A DNA stretch of 64,000 nt, from NCBI GenBank assembly GCA_023053575.1, contig JAKZAP010000016.1, positions 18,432,030 to 18,496,029 of the forward strand, in the 5' to 3' direction. Under the pieces are notes generated by a model that did not search any database, was not told where the DNA came from, and saw only the letters and a program-made list of their open reading frames with translations. This DNA is from Branchinecta lynchi (taxonomy: Eukaryota > Arthropoda > Branchiopoda > Anostraca > Branchinectidae). The position numbers were made by a program, and so were the translations under genes. Position 1 is the first letter of the stretch; each line of letters begins with the position of its first letter. Of this stretch, positions 22,466-33,745 are shown piece by piece.

Positions 22466-24877
22466 AAACAAATTTTATCTGTGTGCCGAAGCTACCTTCG
22501 GGATCCTTATCAGTCTCTCCATTTCCTAGGAGCACGAACTTGTGGAAGTGGAAGATTTTTACACTCGGCGTCAAACGGTCCATTTAATATCCTTGCCGCA
22601 CTTTAAACAAATCAAATATATTGCTGCACAAATGCAATTGTCAAGGGTCATTGTCGACTCAAGTTTATACCTTATAAATTATTCATTAGATTTTCTACGA
22701 CGCTGCAATAAAACAAAGTGATTTTATGACTCAAGGTTCTGAATAGACCTTTGGCGAAGAACCAAAAAGATAAATATTGGAACTGTCGTGGAAGAGTTGT
22801 GAAAATCTAATCCATTTTCTATTTATACTTTTTTTTCTACAATTCCCCGTTTCATGGCGTTCTGTTGGTACAGAACACACGAAAACGAAGGAAGCTTGCA
22901 ACATAAACGAGTCAGAAAGTTAAAAACAAAGAAGGAAAGAGAACAAAACGCTAATAAAGAGAAAATCCTTATGGACTGACTTGTTGTAAAAGAGTTGTTT
23001 GACATCCGTGTTGGACATTATCATTGTAGTTCTTTTTAATTTCTTCAGCCGTTATCAGTGGTTCAGTTTCACTGTTTTTTTTTTGTATTGCGTGAAAGAA
23101 GTAACCATGACCGATGTCTATATCAAATAAATATAACACAAAGGATAAAAGGGAAGACGACATGGTGAAGGATGAGGTATTTATAGCCGTCCTAAGCCTC
23201 AGATTTTAGTTCCCGGTAGGATTTTCTGCACTTCCACCACAAATCAACTTTAGAAAAGTTTTGAGCTGACGATGGTACCGAAAATCCTGAGATGAATCCC
23301 CAGTTGTCTTTCAGAACCACTATTTCTTTCTTTCATTAATTCAGTTCTTCAAACCTCAAAAGCTCAGCTTGTTTCAGCTAAAGAAAACGCTTCAGTAAGA
23401 AATGTCATAAATTTCCCTTAATATCTCATACAAAGTATGGGTTATTGGAATACAGTGAACAACTAGTAAACTGAGTAACAGAATGAAGCACATTTTGGTA
23501 ATATAATATTCCAGATCAAGAATGGAATTACTGTATACAATTAACCGTATTAATTACAGCATAGAATTATTGTGATGGACGAAGTAGGGTATAAATACAA
23601 ATACATCACTGGTCTGCTGAGTTTCCACTTTCCAAACAAAAATGTGAATAATGTGATGTGAAAATTAAATGTGAAAATGTGATGTGAATCAGCCCTAGCA
23701 GTTAAAATGGTGGAAAGGGTAGGTGGGTAAAACAAAAATGCCCTTGTGACGCTTCTGCCTCCTCCCCTCCTCATCAGGCCCGGACATATAGATCTAGGGT
23801 ATTCAAGCAATTATTATAGTGGGTGTCCCTTTTTGATAATTAAGTAAAAAAAAAAACACTTTAATCTTCATGTTCAATGAAAAAAACAATAATCTTCTTG
23901 GCTTCTTTTAAATCGTAATTACTTTTAGAGAAAAACAATAAACAATAGAAAAACAGACTTTAAATGAAATAGACAAGTACAAAATTGTAGTTTTTTGTAC
24001 ATTTTAATAACAAGTTTAGTCCCTGGATGGATCACCTTCCGACACGGGGGCCCCAGAAGTTCGCCGCTGGTTTCTTCCGTTTTAAGCTATTATATTTTTC
24101 CCGAATTAGCATAGTTTCAGCGTGCTAAAACTACTCCTTACTGCGAGGTAATTACTTGGATAAGAAGAACTTTTTGATTTGCTCATCGCTTCAAGCGGGA
24201 TCAGTCTCTGTTTATATCCCTCCTCTCCTCACTATCAGCATCCATCACAGAGAGATTATCCAACTATCCTTAAAGGACCCGTCGTACTTATGGTACCAAT
24301 GCAAAGAATTTTCGAATTTCAGTAAATAACTCTTAAGCCCGGAGGCCCAAATGTCACATTCTAAACCCCCTAACGGAACCACAATAACCTTTGCACTTGC
24401 CACGATTGGTTACTTTCCATGCGTATTATGTTCCAATGAGTGTTTGCGTATCATGCTATTGATGCGCAAAACCGTTTATTTGAATTTTTCCGAGTTTTGC
24501 TAGAAGTAGCTGGTCCTGGGAAAAGATAAAATGGCCAAAGACGTGAATAATTTTTAAAAGGTAGAGCATAGTTTTACAGCATTCAAGTAGTTCTGATTAT
24601 TGGGACATAAACAGTAAATAGTGCGAGGTGTGCTTTAAGTTAATGAACAGGAAAGTGTTCACTCTTTAAGCCAGGGCAAAACTCTCGTTGTCGGGGAGGT
24701 TTGATTCTTTTTTCTGCTGAAAGAATAAAATTTAAACAAATTTCCTAACAGAGTTTTTAGCTCACGCTTACGATGACTATTATCATTCAAAGACTAACAG
24801 GAACTTGCATTCTGTCTCTGAGGTGGAATGTGTGGGGAATTTCGACTTACGAAGGAAAGCAATAAATAAGCTATCAG
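22466..24877. other. no supported feature
   Basis: About 2.4 kb without a recognisable gene or repeat. Small local repetition of 'aatgtgatgtgaa' at 23645-23690. Confidence 0.45.
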
Positions 24878-25041
24878 GAAGTCCGTATCCAGGAGGGGGG
24901 GTTGACCCCCCCCCCCGAAACATACAAAAATACTCATTTGTATAGGCTTTTTCTTCTGATTTATATCTTTTTTGTACTTTTTTTGTCCGACCGGCCGGCA
25001 ACCCCCCCCCCCCCCGAAATAAGTTCCTGGATACTGGTCTG
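24878..25041 (-). mobile_element. poly-G hAT-like MITE, copy 2
   Basis: A 164-bp copy with C-runs at 24905-24916 and 25002-25015, flanked by the exact 8-bp repeat GCTATCAG (24870-24877 and 25042-25049). Confidence 0.85.
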
Positions 25042-25199
25042 GCTATCAGTAGGCTACTAGTACGATAAAAGCATGTCCTTCAGCTAATAATGGATGGGGG
25101 AACCCCTCAGGGGCTCCTATTCAGCTGCCGTCCTTTGAGGAGGGTGCTCCTCGGTCATCAGGGACGTGTGTCTTCAGAGTAGCCTATCAGTATATTTGT

Positions 25200-25540
25200 T
25201 CCTTTTATGATGATGATGATGATGATTTTATTAACACACTTAAGAAGAGGAAATCAGTGCAGTATAGACAAATAAAAGGAAAAAGTACACTGAGCTTTCA
25301 ATAATGTAGTAAATGCACGAGATAAAAAAATAAACATTAAAAAAAAAGAAAAAAAGGGACTAATCAGGTCTAAAAAATCTTCTTCCTAGATGGAGTGCAG
25401 AGAAATGGTCAAGGGCAGAAACGTGAAGGTCCTGGGTAATTGAATTTAACTTTGCACAAGGGTCAGAGGGCAAAAAAGTTGCAGTCATACGGGAATTCCT
25501 ATAACGTCGAGGAAGGTACAAGAAAAATTTACAATATTTG
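25200..25540 (-). pseudogene. LINE C-terminal relic, minus strand
   Basis: The minus-strand frame reads KFFLYLPRRYRNSRMTATFL, continues with LHVSALDHFSALHLGRRFF and stops, so the C-terminal end is intact. The 3' tail is (ATC)n-type, seen as (ATG)n at 25208-25226 on the + strand. Related copies are at 27290-27470 (+) and 37075-37260 (-). 5'-truncated. Confidence 0.55.
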
Positions 25541-26209
25541 AAATATTGAAATTTGAAATAATATTGAACAGCAAAATTGTGCCCTACGCTATTCTTTCGT
25601 AATCACCCTGTCAACAAACCAGCGGTTATGCTTGGAAATATTTTATTAGAACTAGGAGAGTCTCTAACATGCATCTTCATATCACCACCAACACATCTCG
25701 CAGGTAGGCCCGGGTGTCACACCGTTGGATGTCTTTATCTTTCTTCAACTTCTTTACAGCCTTTCTTCCGCCTTCAGCATCTCTCCTGAAAAAGACATGT
25801 TAATTTATACCAACCCATGTGAGGTTTTGTTATATATGGTAGGGAAGTAGTTAAGTCTTACTAGCGGCTGTGTTGTATTAGACCTCCCGGGTCTTCGTTT
25901 TGTCAGGTAGATGAAATGTTACATTAATAAAAATAACGTGTATACTGGTTGGACGAATTATCGATAGGATCGGGGCGTCACGTATGGGGGGGGGGGGGCC
26001 TCCTCCTCTGTTGTCGACCAGTCGGTCAAAAAGAAACGAGTCGGAGCGAAACGCCGCAGTTTTTCGTTGTCTATTTTTCTGAAAAAACGGTCTATATTCT
26101 TAAAAATACTCGATTCTATCTTATAAACATCACCTACCCCCCCCCCCCCCCCAGTTCTGTTGAATTTGTTTAATAACAAAAAACAAATCATACACTATAA
26201 ACTAACTAC
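25541..26209. other. spacer with G and C runs
   Basis: A G-run (25986-25998) and a C-run (26138-26152) sit 140 bp apart, spaced like the two runs of the poly-G MITE. The shared core and ends are missing, so I do not assign it. Confidence 0.4.
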
Positions 26210-26217
26210 ACTCTAAT

Positions 26218-26407
26218 GGTCCATTTACACACTGCGTAAAATCCGAGCGTATTTACGCACGTTTTAAGCTTGAAAACATTTCTAGCAATACGAACGTATT
26301 TGAGAAATCGGTCCGTTTTGTATCTAAATACGTCCGTATTGCTAGAAGTCTTTTCAAGCTTAAAACGTCCGTAAAATTCCCTCGGATTTTATGCAGTGTG
26401 TAAACCC
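26218..26407. mobile_element. fold-back MITE with about 90-bp arms and 8-bp TSD
   Basis: A 190-bp element, nearly all palindrome: left arm 'cacactgcgtaaaatccgag', 'cgttttaagcttgaaaa', 'tctagcaatacg' and the reverse on the right (26330-26403). Flanked by ACTCTAAT (26210-26217) and ACTCTAAG (26408-26415), a 7-of-8 match, consistent with hAT-type insertion. Confidence 0.8.
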
Positions 26408-26700
26408 ACTCTAAGTAAGCACTGCCCGTAATGGGTGACAGTATTCATTCGTTATTTAAAAAGAAATACAAGGAATAACATTTTGGCTAGAAACCCCTCT
26501 GGATGAGATTATGAACTTTCTACATTAATCATTGCATCGAATCCTTTTGGATTAGAGTCGTTTGGCCCCGTGTGGCGTAGGGTTAGAATGTCTATCAAAC
26601 TATTCAAAATCAAGGTATAAAATTCTTCCAAAAGCCTGAAGCATAGCTTCTTATCTATTGGCATACTTAATATTGCAAAAAACGCTCCTAAATGCATCAT
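26408..26700. other. no supported feature
   Basis: Nothing recognised; a 63-codon minus frame has no signature. Confidence 0.4.
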
Positions 26701-26865
26701 TTGACTGAATACCCTGAAATATTTGGATTCTGCTAAGGGTTTTTCAATTTTCCACTATCCGCTCTAGTAGTGACGTTCAGAATATCCACGGCCGTCTCCA
26801 CAATACTATGACGCGGAAAATTTGAATCTCAATACAAACGCGACTTATCAGTTCCTGACTGCTCA
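26701..26865. repeat. dispersed repeat, uninterrupted copy
   Basis: 'atatttggattctgctaagg' through 'gacgcggaaaatttgaatct' is also present at 49915-50370, where a LINE tail interrupts it. This copy shows the unoccupied arrangement. Confidence 0.6.
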
Positions 26866-27289
26866 GCCCTGCTTAAGGCTGAAAACTTTCTTCAGTTTCT
26901 AATAAAAACATTCCTTCAGCCCAAGGAGAATCATGTATGAAATGAGAAAAACAGAAAAGTCAATCAATCTAATTTTCGGTGATATTTGCTGATTGAAACG
27001 AATCTTGCCAAGAATGATTTTAATGTTGCTAAAGAATGGCAAGTCTTCTTTATACATTATTTCTAATAAATATGATATTTTACTAGTCTGCCAAATGTAG
27101 CTCTTAAGCCGTACAGACCCCAGAACGGGTTTGCCCGGCTGTTCACCCATTTGCTATTACGGTTGCAACGAAATGTACTGATTGACTGAACTACCCGAAA
27201 ACATAAATTGATATTCCCAAACCGCTCGAGTAGAGAGCTATGATAAAGCGTATTTATGGAGGATCAACAGGGTCAATAAAGGCTTACTA

Positions 27290-27470
27290 TAAAGCCCAAG
27301 TTCCGCATTGGGGATCCGTCTGCGGTTGTCCTGAAGTCCGTCAACAGAACTTCAATTGACCAGGACCTTCACGTTTCTGCCCTTGGCCATTTCTCCGCAT
27401 TCCATCGAGGAGGAAGATTTTTTAGACCCGATTAGTCCCTTATCTTTTAATGTTTATTTATTTATCTATT
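27290..27470 (+). repeat. LINE 3' relic, plus strand
   Basis: Shares 'caggaccttcacgtttctgc' and 'ttttttagacccgattagtc' with the 25.2-kb relic in opposite orientation, but the frame is broken and the 5' side is short. Confidence 0.55.
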
Positions 27471-27555
27471 TTATCTTGTACATTTAAGTATTCCTTGAGC
27501 TCAAGCTGACTTTGAAACATAGTAGTTTTGTTTATGTACTTAGTGTGTAAATAAG

Positions 27556-27679
27556 TACAAAAAAGTACAAAAAACACATAGGTCAGAGGGAAAAGCCTAT
27601 AAAAATCATTAATTTTGTGTGTGTCGGGGGGGGGGGGATTCAACCCCCTAACCCCCCCCCCCCCCTCGATACGGCCTTG
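27556..27679 (+). mobile_element. poly-G hAT-like MITE, 5'-truncated copy
   Basis: Retains the core ('aggtcagagggaaaagcc'), a G-run at 27625-27637, a C-run at 27651-27665 and the right end GATACGGCCTTG. The left end and first G-run are missing and no target duplication is visible. Confidence 0.75.
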
Positions 27680-27735
27680 AAACATATATTCGAATAATGC
27701 ATAAAACGGTACGTCAGCTCTGTTTTATGCATTTT
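27680..27735 (+). mobile_element. miniature subfamily B inverted-repeat element
   Basis: 'aaacatatattcgaataatg' then 'cataaaacggtacgtcagct' and the reversed 'gttttatgcatt'. Terminal sequence of the hammerhead-type family without the core, abutting the MITE at 27679. Confidence 0.45.
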
Positions 27736-28990
27736 TTACTACGTTTACTGACATTTAGCACATTGTTGAAAGCACAGTGTATTTTTGTCCTTTTCTTTGT
27801 CTGTACTGCGCTATTTCTCTCTTCTTTAGTGCGTAAATAAAATTTCAACATCATCATCAATGAAGCAAAATTTTCAACACGCATGGAGCTACATTATGGT
27901 TACGTTTAGCGATTTTTTTTTATTTTGATTGTTGTTGTAGTGTTGTTTCTTTCTTTCTCATTCATCCGTCTATACCAGATAGGCTATAAAATACCCTGAT
28001 AATTAACAAGCTAAATCACTGGTAGGCTGCATAACATTTTGCATTCTGCATAACATAACATAACGTTTGTCAATAACGTAAAATACAACATAGGATAAAA
28101 TACAATGGGAAACATAAATTACTGTTGAAACGTTGTTCTGAAATACGAATGTGCTGATTCACATTTCATTGACTAGTCAATTCAAACATTAATGAGTATA
28201 GTGCATGTTTGACAGAAAAATCTGGTATTTATTGATTCTTGGGTCAGGAAAATTATACTAAACATTACAAACACACACTAAAAGCACTACTTTATTTTCC
28301 TGTGAAATCAATCGAATTAATTGAGCTGTAATCGAACGATTATAGCCAACGAAAAGCCTAATACACAAACACAATGTTTAATACGTTTTCTCAGTTTGAG
28401 CTTAAAAAACACGCAAAATCCTTCTAAGATGCTCCTTAGAGCACGTGACCAAACTGGTCGGCTAACAATATCCTCGTGTGAGCAAAAAGAGGTCTATTTT
28501 TTAAGATCTAAGGCGTTTAGAAACGCAAAGGTTCAGGTAAAATAGAAAGATTCAGAGAGATTCGGGATAAGTGAAGTAATTCACTAAGAAAGCATAGTAT
28601 ATCGAATTAAATATTATGTCGACAGTCATCTCGTTTCTTCGCAAGAATTACCTCCGTAATTTATTCTGCTTCTATCTCTTCCAAGAATCGTCCTAAACAC
28701 TGTCGTACCCAGCCCCTAGGCTACAAATGGTTGAGGAATTCCTAAACGTAATCTTGCCAAATCATGTGTCTGACTGACGATTTAATTATATGAATTTTGT
28801 CTACAGGAATTGGATCTCGAACCACTACTTGGAATCTTCTTTCGAAACAAATTGAGACTGACAAAAAAATGTTTCAGTTCAAAAGGCAATCTCGTAAGAA
28901 AAACATAGCCACAGCCCTGCCAAATGGGATAGCATTTTACTATTAAGTTCTGCCACACTTTTACCCCCCCCCCCCCCCCAGCGTATAATA
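27736..28990. other. spacer, LINE tail and C-run
   Basis: 27745-27860 resembles a LINE 3' end with (CAT)n tail. A C-run of about 17 lies at 28964-28980. No gene recognised. Confidence 0.45.
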
Positions 28991-29447
28991 CTCCGCTAGT
29001 CTTCCTTGCGGGTAAGACGATTTGCATGCAAATCGCATGCATTTCTAGGGTGACATTTTAATTGTCAGCCCGTCGAGAGACCGATCTTCGATGCCCTGAC
29101 ACAGCTGCCAAGGATAGTAACCCATATTTTACATCTCTTTCAGGTAGCCTATTCAGGGCTTTTTAAGATCCCACTCCTGACAAGGTATGTTAACAAAATA
29201 GTTACATACAACGGATACACAATATCTCTAAACATCTGGTCCAAGCCTGCGCCGGCGCAGTTAGAAGTGAACAGTGATTGGTTGGTTCCGGCGTTACGTA
29301 GGACTTATGAGACAATTTCCCTTTCGACCCAATCAAATAATCAAGAGTTAAGAAGAACGATTGCGTGGAAATCGAGAGAAAAAATTTGTGTTGTGCGTGA
29401 GAAGATTGTTATCGAAAGACCCACGTGGTTTTGTGTCAAGTGAAATG
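28991..29447 (+). promoter_or_regulatory. presumed Ubx 5' flank and 5' UTR
   Basis: Lies immediately upstream of the Ubx start. No TATA box is obvious. It contains the perfect palindrome CTGCGCCGGCGCAG (29247-29260), a reverse CCAAT string (GATTGG, near 29277) and a short upstream frame of 14 codons (ATG at 29307, TAA at 29349-29351) that would precede the main start if transcription begins further upstream. The transcription start cannot be located from sequence alone. Confidence 0.4.
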
Positions 29448-29976
29448 ATGAACTCGTATTTTGAGCAAAGTGGTTTCTATGGATCACATGGTGCCGGTGT
29501 ACCGGAACAGGCCTATCGTTTTCCACTAGGTCTGAATCCATATTCAGCAACTTCGGCCTTAGCCAATATCCGCCAAGCTGGACAGGAACAAGCTTACGAC
29601 GCTACGAATACCGCTGCATCCTGTAAGCTCTACGAACATCAGTACAAGCTGCCACTGGACTTACAGCCTGGCAAAGAAGCCATTAATTATGGCATGCCCT
29701 CAAAAGAGGCCAACCTTGCCTGGCTCCAGTCTGGACACTTGGACCCAAGCCGAAATCCAGAACTGGCACACTCAGCAGGCCGATACCCAGACCCGAATGC
29801 AATGAGAAATGGTGCCCCTCCTGGACCATGGAGCCCATGCTCCCTTAGTGCAAATAGTTCCACACAAAGCAGCGGGTCCAGGCCTCAGACTGTGCCCCCC
29901 AGTCAGGGCACACCGGAACAGCAACACTCCCCGTCCCAACAGCCTGCAGCCTTTTACCCCTGGATGGCCATAGCTG
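29448..29976 (+). CDS. Ubx: Ultrabithorax (Ubx), coding exon 1
   Basis: Hox transcription factor specifying trunk segment identity; nuclear and DNA-binding. This exon encodes residues 1-176 and one base of codon 177. It starts MNSYFEQSGFYGSH, the standard Hox/Ubx N-terminus with the SYF motif. A second ATG directly upstream (29445) is in frame; 29448 is chosen because it gives the family's N-terminus. The middle (about 115-168) is rich in Ser, Pro and Gln. The Exd/Pbx-binding hexapeptide FYPWM lies at residues 169-173. The exon ends at a consensus donor (G then GTAAGT at 29977), phase 1, directly after the MAIAG sequence, where arthropod Ubx genes are known to splice. No stop or frameshift is present. 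The downstream partner is 26.4 kb away. Confidence 0.95.
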
Positions 29977-29989
29977 GTAAGTCCCATTT

Positions 29990-31820
29990 TCCCCACTACC
30001 CCTCATTGCTTTCAACCCCTTCGATTAGTTTGAAGCCTATCAATTTATCTGATACGTTAAAATGTATGTTCTTCCTTTGCTTTCTTTTTTCAATGTACTT
30101 CCACCTTTCCGTGTTTCTTATGATAAGGTTATAAATACATACAGTAAAATAGCCCCCCCCCCTAAAAAAAAGGGCCTTTCACTAAAAAAGTAACATATGT
30201 GCAAAATAAGTATGTCGATTTAGTGTTACATCGATGACAATATTTTGTACCATGCTCGCTTTATTTTCGTACCGTCAATCCCTATTTATATACACCAATC
30301 AAGCATTTGCAGATCAGTCTGATCGCGGAGTTCCCCATCTCTGACAGATCGACTATTTTATTTTATTTATTTACATTCAGTTTCATTTTAAACAACTGGA
30401 ACCAGATTACATCTATTTTAAGTTTGATTGAAAGGGTGTCATTTGAGTCAGTTTTTTTCTCACAACAGGTATTCTTATCTTTTTTTCTATGTTCTACCAT
30501 GGCCAGTTTGAACGGAAGACGAGTCAATTCATTTTATTATCGCGATCTTTCAAGTTCAAAACACTTTTTGCCCTGTTTATCACGTTCTAATACTTGATAA
30601 ATATTTCAGTTTCCTCTCAACCTCAAATGAACGTTATCCCATTCCAGTAAATTCCGTTTTCGTTTTCCTCCGCTTTCTAATGTCCTGTGTTTGTCCCTTC
30701 AGTAGCCTGATGCTTCCCCTGCCGATATCATCACGATAATCACTGCAATTTATTTCCGGAACAACCTCGATTGTTCCCGGAGTTCGTTGGGATAAGTTAG
30801 GTGATAAAAAGCATTAGACTGAACGGACTGGGCTCACGATTTTCACAGTTCGTAGACAAGGGAATATCCGACAATGTAGAGAAAAGCATTGGAGAAAAAC
30901 GGCAAAAAAGGGGGCACAGACAACCTGGCTTCTTGCCAGGATTGACACTACCACGCTCACATATCTACGCAACCGTTGGGATTTGTTTAATGTGAGAATG
31001 AAAGTACCCATACTTCGGAAGACCAAGAGCGTAACTTGAATTGGTCACGTTCCATTCTTACAAATATGTTTTATTTGTATTTCTTGCGTTTCGTCAAGAA
31101 AAAATATAATCACATATGTTCTTGTCAGAAAACTTAAGCGGAATTCTTATTATTTTTCTGTTCATAAAAAGCACTAGTTTTGTCAATCAAATTTTATACC
31201 TTCTCGAAAAGAAAATGTGACTAACCAGATAAATTTGTCCGAATTGTTTGAGTGATAAGCTTAAAAAGATATTTAAAAAAGGAGGTCCATCATGATATTT
31301 AGTAGTGAATGAATGGAATGTGTTAATTTTCCACCTTTGAGAAAGTTGAAATAAAAAACAAGAGATAAACTTACCTGTACTAAAATAAAATAGGCTCGAG
31401 TATTTTGTCGAAAATTAGTGATTGTGGGAGATCGGCGTGGACCTGGAGGTGAACTTGGTTGATGGAGCGGTAAGTAAAAATAAAACAAATTCCTCAATTG
31501 TTCTTTCTTTATTTTATTTTAATAGTGAAGAGACTCATTCATTTTTTGATAATTTGGTATTAACCCCTATGTAACGGGCCATGGACCTTTGTAGAGGTCG
31601 GAACTTATTTTGTTCATTTATTTTGAAAATAATAAAATTGAACTGAACTGAACTGAAGCAAGAACCTAGGACGTTTTTGACAAATCAATTAGTCAAATAA
31701 CAAAGGGTCAATTTTGAATGCCAGTGATTTTATGCCATTTGATTTAATTTGTATTTCTATATTTTTTTCCATTAAAATTTTGTCATTAAAATTGTACCTT
31801 GACTTACGGGGTAAGGTATG
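29990..31820. other. intron, nothing recognised
   Basis: AT-rich with a C-run at 30152-30161. A LINE-like 3' tail with (GAACT)n lies at 31560-31660. No exon-like segment seen. Confidence 0.4.
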
Positions 31821-31829
31821 TAACTTACG

Positions 31830-32032
31830 CAAGGCCATATCCAGGGGGTGGGGGGGTTAGGGGGTTGACGTTGACCCCCCCCCCCCCCCCGAAACATACA
31901 AAAATACTCACTTTTCTAGGCTTTTCCCTCTGATCCATGTCTTTTTTGTACTTATTTTGTGCGAACCGCAAGCAAAACCACCCCCCAAAGGCACCCCCCC
32001 CCCCCCGAAATAAATTCCTGGATACGGGTCTG
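31830..32032 (-). mobile_element. poly-G hAT-like MITE, copy in Ubx intron
   Basis: A 203-bp copy, ends CAAGGCCATATCC and GGATACGGGTCTG, flanked by the exact 8-bp repeat AACTTACG (31822-31829 and 32033-32040). C-runs at 31875-31890 and 31994-32006. Confidence 0.88.
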
Positions 32033-32559
32033 AACTTACGGGTTGACAAACAACTATTTTCAGGGGCACTCACTTGGTGGGAATCAATGAGCAGCCTCCG
32101 TGGGCACCACCCACTTATTGTATATATATTTCGGGAGTGAGCACCCCCTAGGAATTTCTTTAGGGCGTTCTTGGCAAAGGACCATTATCCTTTTCCAACA
32201 CATCACGAAAGATTCGGAACCATTACTGTGTATTCTCATGTAAATAGAAGTACTAGGTGGTTGATGCCAACGATACTCATCGATATACTACAGAAAGAAG
32301 TTCGGGTATTCTGACCAGCTCGAGGACAACAACTCGACCTGGACAATTTTATTCAAAACGTTTAGCATATCAGACATATTATCTGCTTTATTCTACCTTT
32401 GGGTTACGACCGCTTATGCCGAAGGCGGTTTCGTGTTTAGGGTTTATAAATTATGACGCTTTTAAAATTAAATTTAGACCGCGGCATAATTATAGTATCC
32501 GCTCTAGGATCCATTCGCGGTCAAACCCATAGCCATTAATCTCAAAGGTGGATGAACAT

Positions 32560-33015
32560 AAGAAACAGGAAGGGAATGTGATCTAAATTACTGGTTTATA
32601 TGTGAAGAAAAGGTATTATTACCGAGTGCCAACATACTGACCTCGTAGGATGGATCCGTTCCAAATACATAGGAAGTAAAGTTTTCTAAATTATAATATC
32701 TTATAACTTTATCATACAAAATATTTATATAAATTTATAGTATAAAGTGACGGGGGAAGAAAAGGTATTTTTAAGAGTGCCAAGATATTGTACCACGTAG
32801 GTTCGATCCACCTCAAGCTATTAGTTATTTAAAAGGTTTTTATTTATTTCGAATATCTCATGTAAGAATATAGGAAGGGAATGTGTCCTAATTCACAATA
32901 GCTTATAACTTTATAATATAAATATTTACATACTGATGTGGGAGGAAAAACAGTACCAACATACCAACATACTTGACTTCGTGGATTCAATCCATTCGAA
33001 GCTTTTGTCATCAAC
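32560..33015. repeat. tandem repeat, about 150-190-bp units
   Basis: Three units begin near 32603, 32755 and 32940 with 'gaagaaaaggtattnttan' followed by 'gagtgccaacatactg' and 'cgtaggntggatcc'. Intervening parts share 'taggaagggaatgtg' and 'cttataactttat'. Non-coding. Confidence 0.6.
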
Positions 33016-33387
33016 TTTTATTTAATTACTAGAACTCCTGAATGGCTAACAATACTTACCTGCAATTTACTTTTTTTCTGGATGACTCAGCGGATATCTG
33101 GCACACAAATATGTTTGTGCAACCCTTATAAATTAATGAAACAGCCATGGAAACATTCCGTTCCATCCGCCCATGAGAAATTAGTCACAGAATAGCAATC
33201 AAAATAGACTGTAAACGACAACAACAGTAAATTACTCAGTGAACTGAAAAACAAAAATAAAACCCTCTCCTTTTAAATTCAAAATTACTTCTATTTTTTC
33301 TCCGTCACGTAGCGACACCATTTGGGGGCAGGCCCTCCCCCCCCCCTAGATTTTAACAGCTTCCTCCTTGGCCGCTGAATAGGTTTC

Positions 33388-33745
33388 AAAAGGTAAAATC
33401 TGAAACATATATTCAAACAATGTTTCCAACGGATACGTCAGCTGCGATTCTTCATCAGCGATATTTCGGACCTTCTTGGCAAGGGTCCTTGCCAGGCTGT
33501 CAATCTTCTGGGTCAACGTCGGGGAAGCCAACAAACCTGTAATCACAGGTTTGATTAAATTTTTGACAGATTACAGGTTTGTTTCCCTCCCCGACGTTGA
33601 CCCAGAATATTGACAGCCTGATGAGGACCCTTGCCAAGAAGGGCCGAAGTATCGCTGATGTAGAATCGTAGCTGACGTATCCGTTGTAAACATTGTTTGA
33701 ACTTATGTTTCAAAGTCAGCTTGGGCCCAAAGAATACTTAAAATT
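33388..33745 (+). mobile_element. fold-back hammerhead-type element, subfamily B
   Basis: A long inverted repeat: the left arm runs from 'tgaaacatatattcaaacaa' through 'acaaacctgtaatc' and the right arm reverses it to 33712, followed by the tail 'aaagtcagcttgggccc'. The centre is the palindromic 'aatcacaggtttgatt' region. The + strand arm carries an intact hammerhead-like core. The minus arm has CTGGCAA in place of CTGANGA and should be dead. Confidence 0.8.
33610..33667 (+). ncRNA. hammerhead ribozyme-like motif, subfamily B, sense in Ubx intron
   Basis: CAGC (33614-33617) then CTGATGA (33618-33624), a stem II hairpin with GG/CC closing pairs, one bulged A, five further pairs and a GCCAAG loop, then GAAG (33646-33649), TATC, and GCTG (33654-33657). 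CAGC and GCTG pair as stem I. Predicted cleavage follows C653 of this stretch (33653). Position 15.1 is G rather than A, giving a G-U instead of A-U pair, which may lower activity. Confidence 0.6.

Noticed and set aside
25985..26152. Another poly-G MITE copy
   Set aside because: Has G and C runs at similar spacing, but lacks the shared core and both ends.
29361..29444. N-terminal extension of Ubx upstream of 29445
   Set aside because: The frame stays open but has no ATG before 29445; the conserved Hox N-terminus begins at 29448.
33391..33745. Intrinsic bacterial-type hairpin terminator or CRISPR-like repeats
   Set aside because: Eukaryotic context; the palindrome is a fold-back transposon and spacing is irregular.
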